From positions 62,001 to 126,000 of the forward strand of contig CADCBQ010000002.1 in assembly GCA_902799745.1 (NCBI GenBank): DNA of 64,000 bases. The letters are read 5' to 3'. Positions 36,145 through 43,559 of this stretch are shown here, piece by piece. A program made the translations under genes and the position numbers. The DNA comes from Fibrobacter succinogenes. Its GTDB lineage: Bacteria; Fibrobacterota; Fibrobacteria; Fibrobacterales; Fibrobacteraceae. Position 1 is the first letter of the stretch. Every line of letters begins with the position of its first letter. The notes below the pieces were generated by a model. It saw only the letters and a program-made list of their open reading frames with translations, did not search any database and was not told where the DNA came from.

Positions 36145-36768
36145 ATGGGGACTTGGCTTAAGAGCACTATTTGCTTGCTACTTGTTAGCTTGTCAGTACT
36201 TGCCTCCGAAGGAGAATCGAAAAATGAGTATTGGCGAGAAGATCAAAGCCATGATGTGTTTTATTTCGGTGCCGATGTCTCTACATGGTCCGATCATGTT
36301 GATTACAATATGGTGGTTGAAGGGGGAAAACCCATTTTAAATCGCCTTTATTTGACGGCTGATTTGTTGAATCTTCACATTATGTCTGACAAGGACAGGG
36401 AAGATTCCGATTCGACCGCAAGAATAACGGGCATGAGTAGCCTAGTGTCGTTGTTTTTTTTGCCGTTTGTTATTTCGGGCAATGAGTCTGAAAATACCAT
36501 GTTCGGTGTCTTGGCCTTGATGAATCCGACTTTGGAGTATTATTTTTGGGAAGGCTTTACGACCGTGTCGGTTGGTGTGGGGTATAAGACGGATTGGTTT
36601 GCTTTTAGCCCTGGGCATGAATTTTATTTTAGACCGCACGCAGATGTGAATTTAAACGTCTTTATAGTTAGGATTTCTGCATCGTATGCGTATGTGGTCA
36701 AGGATACCTATGACTTGAAAAAAGGTTCAAGGTTTTATCTAAGAATCTACTTGGGAAATTGGTATTAG
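36145..36768 (+). CDS. Secreted protein of unknown function
   Basis: 207 residues with a signal peptide (MGTWLKSTICLLLVSLSVLA). The mature part has paired strands and aromatic residues (LEYYFWEGFTTVSVGVGYKTDWF) and ends LRIYLGNWY, consistent with a small outer-membrane barrel. GGAGG lies 8 nt before the ATG. Codon use is more A/T-rich than in neighbours (TTT TTT TTG runs), which may indicate a newer gene. Its stop abuts the convergent RluB-type gene. Confidence 0.65.
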   Translation: MGTWLKSTICLLLVSLSVLASEGESKNEYWREDQSHDVFYFGADVSTWSDHVDYNMVVEGGKPILNRLYLTADLLNLHIMSDKDREDSDSTARITGMSSLVSLFFLPFVISGNESENTMFGVLALMNPTLEYYFWEGFTTVSVGVGYKTDWFAFSPGHEFYFRPHADVNLNVFIVRISASYAYVVKDTYDLKKGSRFYLRIYLGNWY

Positions 36769-37527
36769 TTAGACTTGAATGGCGCGAATTTCGCCGGGTT
36801 TCAGGTCGCCAAGCGTATATTTGTCAAATTGGATGCGCATGAGGCGCAAGACTTCGTAGCCCAAGTGGGCGAGCATGCGGCGGATTTCGCGGTTCTTGCC
36901 TTCAGATAAAGTGATTTCAAGCCAGCAGTTCTTTTCGCCTTCGCTGTAGAGGATGGCGCGTTCGGCGTGCATGAATTCTTCGCTTTCGCCAAAGACGCGG
37001 GGCGGAACGTTGAAGCCTTTTTCCATTTGCGTAAGTTCGGCTGCGGTGGGTTTGCCCTTGACTTGTACGCGGTAGATTTTGAGGTGTGTGGGGTCGGTGA
37101 GGACGCGATCCGCCCAGGTTGTGTCATTGGTAAAAAGCAGCAAGCCTTCGCTTGCGGCGTCGAGGCGACCTACGGGAGCGATGTGCGGCATGGGCTTGCC
37201 GGGATACGTTTTAGCGAACTGTTCGCGGAATAAATCCATCACGGTCTTGCGGCCTTTTTCGTCGCTTGCGGTGGTGACGATTCCGCGGGGCTTGTTCATG
37301 GCGAAGTAGACGAATTCGCTTGCGGTAACGGGAACGCCGTCGACAAGGATTTCGTCGTTTTCGTAGGCGGGCGATTCGGGGTCGCGCACGGGCTTGCCTC
37401 GGAGAGTCACATGGCCTTCGCGTACCAGCTTTTCGGCTTGGCTGCGGCTGCAATAGCCGCGCTTGGAAATCACGCGGGCAACGCCGTGGGCGCCTTGCTT
37501 TTGTGGCTTGTGGTTATTGAATGCCAT
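36769..37527 (-). CDS. RsuA/RluB-family pseudouridine synthase
   Basis: 252 residues with an N-terminal S4 RNA-binding domain (RVISKRGYCSRSQAEKLVREGHVTL...), the YFAMNKPRGIVTT block, catalytic GRLDAASEGLLLFTND and KNREIRRMLAHLGYEVLRLMRIQ. It modifies a specific uridine in 16S or 23S rRNA; RluB is the closest guess. The first 13 nt overlap the end of the upstream arginase-fold gene. Confidence 0.88.
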   Translation of the reverse strand: MAFNNHKPQKQGAHGVARVISKRGYCSRSQAEKLVREGHVTLRGKPVRDPESPAYENDEILVDGVPVTASEFVYFAMNKPRGIVTTASDEKGRKTVMDLFREQFAKTYPGKPMPHIAPVGRLDAASEGLLLFTNDTTWADRVLTDPTHLKIYRVQVKGKPTAAELTQMEKGFNVPPRVFGESEEFMHAERAILYSEGEKNCWLEITLSEGKNREIRRMLAHLGYEVLRLMRIQFDKYTLGDLKPGEIRAIQV

Positions 37528-38329
37528 GGAACCCCGTGAGTAAGCGGAACAGTTTCTCGTTTAGCGCGTTGTTGAGGGCGTCTGCTGCGGTGGTGTCTTC
37601 AAAACCCATGTCGCGGGCGCGTTCGCCGCAAATGTCGATGCCTAAAATTTTTCGGTTCTGTGCGAGGTGTGTAAGCGTGGCGGTGAGTTGCTTAAACGTG
37701 AGCGAGCCTTGATCCCAGTTGGTGGCAGCCTCTGCCGTAGAGAGCGCGTCTTTGTCAATGGAAATATAGAGGCTTGGGGTATGGGGTCGGCACAGAGTGC
37801 CTTTGAGGTGTGGGGTAATAGACTCTAGTTCACTTTCGTGGATGAAGTTGACTCGGTTGAGTATTTCGGCGGCGTTCGCTTGCGAAAGGTCTTCGCGGAT
37901 TTCTTCAACTAGGTGGTCGGCGACTCCGATAACGGTTACATTCTGCACGAACTTGTTGTGGTCAAGAACTTCTTTAATCCAGCCGCCGCAACTCAAGATT
38001 CCTTCGAATCTGGGCGGTTGCATATCGGGATGGTGGTCGAATACCACAAGGTTAAAAGGCTCTTGAACTTGGTCCGTCCAGAGTTTGCTCATGTAGTGGT
38101 AATTGCCGTTGTCGAAAAAGTGAATGCCGAAGGAATTGTTGCCAACGCTTTCGATTTGCTGGCGGAGAATAGCTTGTGCCTCGTCATCGCAGTAGCAGTC
38201 GGTGCCGTCAACTTGAGTGCAGTCAAACCAATGAATATTCTTGTCGGTAGCCGCAGATTCCCGCAGCTTTTGCATAAAAGGCTGCTCGGCGTAAACACCT
38301 GTGAAATCTTGGATAGTGATTATCGACAT
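37514..38329 (-). CDS. Arginase/agmatinase-fold protein
   Basis: 271 residues. LVVFDHHPDMQ (about 90) and YISIDKDAL (about 195) match the metal-binding DxHxD-like and SxDxD motifs of the ureohydrolase fold, though the first is atypical (DHHPD). No arginine-pathway gene adjoins it, so the substrate is unknown and it could be a non-canonical member. A TATATTTG box lies 7 nt upstream of the ATG with no strong ribosome-binding site. Confidence 0.75.
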   Translation of the reverse strand: MSIITIQDFTGVYAEQPFMQKLRESAATDKNIHWFDCTQVDGTDCYCDDEAQAILRQQIESVGNNSFGIHFFDNGNYHYMSKLWTDQVQEPFNLVVFDHHPDMQPPRFEGILSCGGWIKEVLDHNKFVQNVTVIGVADHLVEEIREDLSQANAAEILNRVNFIHESELESITPHLKGTLCRPHTPSLYISIDKDALSTAEAATNWDQGSLTFKQLTATLTHLAQNRKILGIDICGERARDMGFEDTTAADALNNALNEKLFRLLTGFHGIQ

Positions 38330-38336
38330 CTTGACT

Positions 38337-38344
38337 CAAATATA
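38337..38344 (-). promoter_or_regulatory. TATATTTG box 7 nt before ATG of arginase-fold gene
   Basis: On the minus strand TATATTTG-AGTCAAG-ATG. The gap to the upstream radical SAM stop is only 18 nt, so this promoter would sit at the end of the previous gene. Confidence 0.5.
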
Positions 38345-38347
38345 AAC

Positions 38348-39268
38348 TTATTTGCTAAAGCGCTTGCAGAAGGTGCAACTTTGACAAAGCGGGTGGCGCA
38401 ATTCGTGCTTCTCGAATCCTTCGCGGAGGCTTTTGGCGGCAGGCGATTCGAGAATTTCTGCAAGACTCTGGTCGGTGATTTTTCCGAGCGTGATTTGTCC
38501 GCTATGGTCGAGACAGCAGGCGACGACGCGGCCATCGTGCAGAATCGCAACATGCGTGTCGAGGGCGCGGCAAGTCCCTGTTGTGTTTCTCTCGTCTCTC
38601 GTCTTTTGTCTCTCGTCTAATTCAGGCCATTCAAAGCGGGAATCTTGATGCAGGTAGATTTTTCCGATTACGGGGAAACTCTTGTGCCGGCTGCAGAAAT
38701 GTTCCTGTGAGATTTGTTGGCAAGGTTCTGCGCCGCTTGATGCGTTACAGAAAGCTTCGTTGACCTTTGAAATCATGGCTCGATTCCATGCGTCGCTGGC
38801 ATCGTCGCCTACGTTCCAGAGCCTTAAATTAATGTACATGTCCGGACGTTCGGCGTTTGCGAGCTTACAAAAGTCGAGGACATCTTGAAGGTGGTGCGAG
38901 GCTATCTCTGGCGGAAGCTCCGCGTAGGCGTGCGTCGAAAAATTCACCTGTCGCACGGCGGGGGAGGCAAGAATCAACTTGCCGGTGCGTGCAATGGTGG
39001 TGCCGTTGGTGGTCAAGTTCAGCTTGAGGGGCGTGGCTTCCAGTTTTTTCAGGAAATGTCCAAATCCTGGATGCAGCGTGGGCTCGCCGAGCACATGAAA
39101 GTAGACGTTCTCGGCTACGGTTGCCGATTCAGCAATGCAACGCTCGAACAGTTCCGAACTCATGAAATCACGCTTGCCCTGCGAATTGTCAGAAGAATCC
39201 TTTCCGCAAGGGCAAAAGCTGCAATTCAAATTGCAAACATTCGTGATTTCAATGTAGACCGCGTTCAT
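38348..39268 (-). CDS. Radical SAM protein with SPASM-like C-terminal domain
   Basis: 306 residues. CNLNCSFCPC near residue 12 is the SAM-radical CxxxCxxC cluster site. The C-terminal part has ACCLDHSGQITLGKI and CQSCTFCKR, the extra Fe-S ligands of SPASM/twitch proteins that modify peptides or other substrates. Substrate unknown; no precursor peptide gene was found nearby. Residues about 216-227 (DERQKTRDERN) are encoded by a GAGACGA-type microrepeat inserted in frame. The start codon touches a dispersed repeat, so the N-terminus is not fully certain. Confidence 0.82.
   Translation of the reverse strand: MNAVYIEITNVCNLNCSFCPCGKDSSDNSQGKRDFMSSELFERCIAESATVAENVYFHVLGEPTLHPGFGHFLKKLEATPLKLNLTTNGTTIARTGKLILASPAVRQVNFSTHAYAELPPEIASHHLQDVLDFCKLANAERPDMYINLRLWNVGDDASDAWNRAMISKVNEAFCNASSGAEPCQQISQEHFCSRHKSFPVIGKIYLHQDSRFEWPELDERQKTRDERNTTGTCRALDTHVAILHDGRVVACCLDHSGQITLGKITDQSLAEILESPAAKSLREGFEKHELRHPLCQSCTFCKRFSK
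38588..38619. repeat. GAGACGA-type microrepeat inside radical SAM gene
   Basis: Plus strand reads TCTCTCGTCTCTCGTC, TTT, then GTCTCTCGTCTA. Same family as the arms at 42728-42808. It adds about ten charged residues without breaking the frame. Confidence 0.65.
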
Positions 39269-39306
39269 AGATCCTTCGACTCGTTGTACTCGCTCAGGAT
39301 GACACT
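39268..39306. repeat. Dispersed repeat TAGATCCTTCGACT...CGCTCAGGATGACACT, copy 2
   Basis: Same left and right parts as copy 1 at 26867, with a longer centre (CGTTGTACT in place of T). It fills most of the gap between the CLC gene stop and the radical SAM start. Confidence 0.6.
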
Positions 39307-39311
39307 AGGTG

Positions 39312-40685
39312 TCACTTTAGTCTCAGTTTTTTCTGGGCGTAAATGCTTTGACCGCCGTTGCAAACGAAGGCGAAAACGCATACGATAAAGAACGCGGGCA
39401 ACGTGTCGAATCCAAAAATTTCGGCTCCGATAAAGATGGGGGCCAAGAGCGTGTTGGTGGCTCCGCCAAAGACTGCGGCATAACCGAGGGCTGCTGCGAG
39501 TGGCAGGGGAACGCCCACCATGGCGGCGACCCAAGCGCCGAAGGTTGCTCCGATAGCAAATAACGGCGTGACTTCGCCGCCCTTGAACCCGACGGCAATC
39601 GTTGCAATCGTGAGTGCAAATTTCAGAATCCAGTCGCAGGCAAAAACCGTCGTGCCAACGGCGGCTCCATTTGCAAAGCAGAAATCAATCAGGTTCGTGC
39701 CTAGGCCCGCGTAGCGGCCCTGCCAAAACAACAGCAACAGAAGGCTAATGGCGATGCCGACAAAGGCGATGCGCTTGACTGCATTCGGTAACTTGTTAGC
39801 GGCGAGTTTCTTGGCGAGCGAAAGCAACTTGGCAAATCCGCCACCGACAATGCCGAAAAGCACGCCGAGCAAAGCTAGCTTCAATACAAATTGAATATTC
39901 AATCCAGTTTCGTTCCACAGGAGTCCAGCGACATTCCAATCCGGGAAAAGCGTAGCCAAATCAATGGAGAACTTTTCAAGCCCGAGCATTTCAGAAACTT
40001 TGTAGGCCGTAAAGGCGGCGACCGTGGCGGGGAGTAATGCCGACAGATTCAAGTAGCCAACCAGCAGAACTTCGAGCGCGAGCGCAATGGCTGCGAGCGG
40101 TGTTTGGAAAAGTCCCGCAAAACCGGCGGCCATACCTGCAATCAGCAGAATCTTGCTTGCGTTTTCTACAGGAATTTTTTTGCTGATATTGTGCCCGAGT
40201 GTTGCGCCAATTTGAATCGCGACGCCTTCGCGGCCTGCGCTACCACCGAATAAATGCGTAAGCCAAGTGCTTGCCGCCACCATCGGGATCATGCGCAGCG
40301 GAATTTCGCTTTCTTTACCGTGGGCAACTCCGAAAACCATATCCATGCCTCGTTCGGTGCCCTTGCCAAATTTTTTGTAACCAAGAACAATTGCAACGCC
40401 AATCAAGGCAAGTCCTGGAATCCAGTAAAGTGGGTTGGCATCGCGTACTGCGCTTACTGCCAAGAGTACCTGCCCAAAGAATGCCGTAAGGGCTCCTACG
40501 ACTGCTCCCACAACAACAGCAGCGATTGTCAAAATTGGAAGCGACAGCCATTTTTGAACAAATGCGCTGATTCTAGCCTTCATCTGTTCCTTCGCCATGC
40601 GCATCATTTGCTCCTTCATTTCGGGGGACATGCCGGCGAATTGTTCCTTGAACTGGTTGTATTTGCCAAAATCTCTAAAATTCAT
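39312..40685 (-). CDS. CLC-family anion channel/transporter (possibly CLC-F type)
   Basis: 457 residues, an N-terminal charged helix of about 35 residues with a Met-rich EQMMRMAKEQM stretch, then about 12 membrane helices. GGSAGREGVAIQIGA holds the gating Glu; GFKGGEVTPLFAIGA is the second conserved block. The canonical chloride-binding GSGIP motif is not visible, and GREGV plus GGEVTP fits the fluoride/proton antiporter (CLC-F) branch better than EriC. AAGGA lies 6 nt before the ATG. Divergent from the AlgX-like gene. Confidence 0.85.
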   Translation of the reverse strand: MNFRDFGKYNQFKEQFAGMSPEMKEQMMRMAKEQMKARISAFVQKWLSLPILTIAAVVVGAVVGALTAFFGQVLLAVSAVRDANPLYWIPGLALIGVAIVLGYKKFGKGTERGMDMVFGVAHGKESEIPLRMIPMVAASTWLTHLFGGSAGREGVAIQIGATLGHNISKKIPVENASKILLIAGMAAGFAGLFQTPLAAIALALEVLLVGYLNLSALLPATVAAFTAYKVSEMLGLEKFSIDLATLFPDWNVAGLLWNETGLNIQFVLKLALLGVLFGIVGGGFAKLLSLAKKLAANKLPNAVKRIAFVGIAISLLLLLFWQGRYAGLGTNLIDFCFANGAAVGTTVFACDWILKFALTIATIAVGFKGGEVTPLFAIGATFGAWVAAMVGVPLPLAAALGYAAVFGGATNTLLAPIFIGAEIFGFDTLPAFFIVCVFAFVCNGGQSIYAQKKLRLK

Positions 40686-40741
40686 GGATAATCCTTGATT
40701 GCGCGGTAAATTTAGAAATTTAGTCCGAAAAGCAGATTTAG

Positions 40742-40749
40742 TATATTTG
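40742..40749 (+). promoter_or_regulatory. TATATTTG box 4 nt before ATG (probable leaderless promoter)
   Basis: TATATTTG-AAAT-ATG at the head of the six-gene run 40754-53194; no ribosome-binding site between box and ATG. Confidence 0.55.
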
Positions 40750-40753
40750 AAAT

Positions 40754-42730
40754 ATGAAATTGGAATCCCGCTCTAAAAAATTTTCATTGACTCAGATTTC
40801 TTTGGCGATGCTTTCGTCGTCGCTCTTGGTGGCAGCTCTTTCTTCTTGCGCCTCGAATAAACCGGATGCAAATACGTCCGCGACCGAGAACGTGTCTGCG
40901 GAGCGCCCGGCGGTACTTCCGCCTCAGCCTTCGACGCCGGTGACCGTGTTCGAGATGAAAATCATCGGTGCTGATAAGCAGGTGCGAGTGGTCAACAAGC
41001 CGACACTTGCTGCGCTTGATTTTGCGGCGTATTTCAATAACCCGATTCGCTTGGCAGGTAAAGAAGAAAAACCTGAAAACTATACGGGCAAAATGGCGTC
41101 GGCAAAGCTTGCTGAATATCCGTTCCCGATGCTTGATTCCCTTTCGGAATATGAACCTGCCGCTGTTGCAGGTCGCCAGCCATTGGCTTGGGAACCGCTT
41201 GCGAAGATTCTATACGCACAGACCGGAAACGATTCCCTTTCGCAGATGTTGAATTCTGTTGAAGCGGTCAAATGGAATGAACCCGATGTGTTCAGAGCCT
41301 TCCAGACGGTGAGCCGCATGTGGGGCGTTCCCTTGAGCGATGGTTCTGTGGACTGGTGGGTTGAAGTGATGCCTGCGCCGTGGACGGGCCGCTCCGTATT
41401 TTACGGAAAGCTGAAGTTGAGCTCTACGGGTGAAACCGCTGAAATCTTGAATTACTACTTGACTGGCGAAATGAATATTGACGATGCCATGAACTGGGCT
41501 CGCACTTTGTCGTCTTATTGGTATCCGACTTTGAATACGGACTTGGAACCGCATACGGCGGGAGCTCCGTGGGAAGGCGATGCCAATAGACCGTTTGCCG
41601 TAATGCGCGGAAATCCGATGGGAACCCCGATGTGGATTGCCTTTGAAGTTCCTGCGTTCCGTATGAATGACGAGGCCTTGCGCGCCAAGCGTACAGCGGA
41701 TTCCTTGGCGGAAGCGGGTGAGGTGGTTCCGGTGAACCGTACGCTTGATACAAGTTCCGCTTTTAGACTCGAAACGCTTGCTTCGCTCGAAGGTACGTGC
41801 CCTGTGAATGCGAATACGAAAAAATTCCGCGATGCTCTTTCGAAAAAATTGAAGAAGCTTCCGAAGGAACAGAACGCTTGGGCTGGTGGCGACATGCTTT
41901 GGTTTAGGCGCAATGCCAACTACCTGCTTGCCGATAAAATAACCAAGCAAGATTCCTTGCACAATCCGCTTCCGCGCTTGCTGGAACTCAAGAAGTATCT
42001 GGATTCCTTGAATGTGCAGCTCTTGGTGGTGCCGGTTCCGGTGAAAGAAGAAATTTACGGCGAACGCCTGGTCGAAGGCACTGCTGCCGACCTTTGCGTG
42101 AATCCGGCCGGTCGCGAATTTACTCGCGAAATGCTTGCCGCTGGGCTCGACGTGCTTGATCTTTACCCGGCCCTGATGGCTGCCAAATCGGGCGATGAAC
42201 CTCCGCATTACAGCTACCAACGCTACGATACGCACTGGTCCTTGCCTGGCATGCTTGCTGCCATGGAACTCTTGGCTAGCCGCGTGACTCAGTATTCTTG
42301 GTACGCCGAATCGGGTGCTCAGCCTGGTTCGCTTAATCTGCAAGAAACACAAACGGTGCGTGAAGGCGATCTCGTGGCGCATTTGCCCGATGCCGAAAAG
42401 TCCAAATATGCAGCAGATACTTTGCCTGCAATGAAAATCTTTAAGGGTACCGAAGCTTACAAGGGCGGCAAGAATTCGCCGATTCTCTTGATGGGCGACT
42501 CCTTTACGGGTGTATTTGAATCCGTTGATCAAAAGAGCGGAGGTCCGGGCTCGCTTCTTGCTTATGCGACAGGGCTTGACGTGCAGGTGCTTACTAGCTG
42601 GGGCGGCGGCCCGGGCGTGTACCACCGCATGATGAAAATGAAGAAGGATATGCAGAGCAAGCGTCTCGTGATTTACATGATGACGGCTCGCGACTTCTGG
42701 CAGTCTCCGATGGAATGGGATGGTTTATAG
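40754..42730 (+). CDS. AlgX/AlgJ-like SGNH-domain lipoprotein
   Basis: 658 residues with a lipoprotein signal (LSSC, Cys32). Residues 50-330 form an N-terminal domain without a recognised family. From about 370 the SGNH-like acetyltransferase domain of the AlgX/AlgJ type appears: DMLWFRRNANYLLADK, YQRYDTHWSLPGMLAAMELLA (the DxH pair, about 490) and ILLMGDSFTGVF (GDS serine, about 580). AlgX-type proteins receive acyl groups from an AlgI-like MBOAT and acetylate exopolysaccharide. First gene of the 40.7-53.2 kb run; an MBOAT is encoded 8 kb upstream. The target polymer is unknown. Confidence 0.82.
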   Translation: MKLESRSKKFSLTQISLAMLSSSLLVAALSSCASNKPDANTSATENVSAERPAVLPPQPSTPVTVFEMKIIGADKQVRVVNKPTLAALDFAAYFNNPIRLAGKEEKPENYTGKMASAKLAEYPFPMLDSLSEYEPAAVAGRQPLAWEPLAKILYAQTGNDSLSQMLNSVEAVKWNEPDVFRAFQTVSRMWGVPLSDGSVDWWVEVMPAPWTGRSVFYGKLKLSSTGETAEILNYYLTGEMNIDDAMNWARTLSSYWYPTLNTDLEPHTAGAPWEGDANRPFAVMRGNPMGTPMWIAFEVPAFRMNDEALRAKRTADSLAEAGEVVPVNRTLDTSSAFRLETLASLEGTCPVNANTKKFRDALSKKLKKLPKEQNAWAGGDMLWFRRNANYLLADKITKQDSLHNPLPRLLELKKYLDSLNVQLLVVPVPVKEEIYGERLVEGTAADLCVNPAGREFTREMLAAGLDVLDLYPALMAAKSGDEPPHYSYQRYDTHWSLPGMLAAMELLASRVTQYSWYAESGAQPGSLNLQETQTVREGDLVAHLPDAEKSKYAADTLPAMKIFKGTEAYKGGKNSPILLMGDSFTGVFESVDQKSGGPGSLLAYATGLDVQVLTSWGGGPGVYHRMMKMKKDMQSKRLVIYMMTARDFWQSPMEWDGL

Positions 42731-42808
42731 ACGAAAGACGAGAGAGGATATATTATAAAATGAAAAGTATTTTATTTCTCTCGTCTCTCATCTCTCGTCT
42801 CTCGTCTA
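42728..42808 (+). promoter_or_regulatory. Imperfect hairpin enclosing a ribosome-binding site and start codon
   Basis: TAGACGAAAGACGAGAGA (42728-42745) pairs with TCTCTCGTCTCTCGTCTA (42791-42808), 17 of 18 positions. The loop contains the end of AGAGAGGA and the ATG at 42760; the left arm starts with the TAG stop of the AlgX-like gene. Confidence 0.6.
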
Positions 42809-43524
42809 GGTTCTTTTGGCCGGTGCTTATCATCGTTTTCTCGGCGTCGTTAGCGCTGGTGCTTTGGAGCGGGCGTGCCGAAACCATGGGCTTTCGCGAT
42901 GCGGCGTGTTCTTTTGAAGACCGCATGCCGGGATGCCTCGATTCGCTTGAACTTTGGAATAGCGGACTTGCTTATTTCGATAGTTCGCTTGCGGCCACGC
43001 ACGATACTTTGTGGAGCTTGAAAAGTCTGCTTTGGACATATTGGGGATTTGAATTTGCGGGCGCAGGCGATGCCGCCGTTTCCGCCGAAGCGATTCTTCC
43101 GTTGCATGTGTTGCAAATGAAAAAGTCCGGCTGCATGGGTCTTTCTTGGCTTGCGATGATGGTGGCCGAAGAACGTAACTTGCCGCTTTCGGTTATCATG
43201 CTTCCGGGACATGTGTTCCTGCGCTATGGCATGGATTCCTCGACGGCAATCAATTTAGAACCAAACCGTGAAGGCTATAGCTATACCGATGCCGAGTACC
43301 GCGAAAAGTACAAGGCCGGCCCCTGGACTGGGCTTGAATTTAAACCGCTTACGCCATCGCAGTTTGTGGGACTTGCCGCCTTTAACATGGGAAATTTGTA
43401 TCTGGATAGCGATTTGCGCCGGGCACTCACCTGGTACCGCATGGCCGAAGAGTTTTTTGCGGAATATCCGGGCATCAAGGCGAACCAAGAGATTGCCAAA
43501 AGCCGCTTGCCTGACCACTTGTAG
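42760..43524 (+). CDS. Membrane-anchored transglutaminase-like (SirB1-type) protein
   Basis: 254 residues. One N-terminal membrane segment (about 18-40) is followed by a transglutaminase-like core: SGCMGLSWLAMMVAEERNLP with the candidate catalytic Cys and VIMLPGHVFLRYG with the His. The C-terminal third has a TPR-like helix pair (AAFNMGNLYLDSDLRRALTWYRMAEEFF). The SirB1/Tgl-core2 group often works with tetratricopeptide repeats; activity is not established. It begins 29 nt after the AlgX-like stop; part of its signal anchor (SLISRLSSR) is encoded by the GAGACGA microrepeat. Confidence 0.7.
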   Translation: MKSILFLSSLISRLSSRFFWPVLIIVFSASLALVLWSGRAETMGFRDAACSFEDRMPGCLDSLELWNSGLAYFDSSLAATHDTLWSLKSLLWTYWGFEFAGAGDAAVSAEAILPLHVLQMKKSGCMGLSWLAMMVAEERNLPLSVIMLPGHVFLRYGMDSSTAINLEPNREGYSYTDAEYREKYKAGPWTGLEFKPLTPSQFVGLAAFNMGNLYLDSDLRRALTWYRMAEEFFAEYPGIKANQEIAKSRLPDHL

Positions 43525-43559
43525 GCGAATTTTAGGCTTGAAATTATTATTTTTTGCAA

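Noticed and set aside
38588-42808. GAGACGA microrepeats as a CRISPR array
   Set aside because: Units are short, irregular, lack spacers of constant size, and no cas gene is present.
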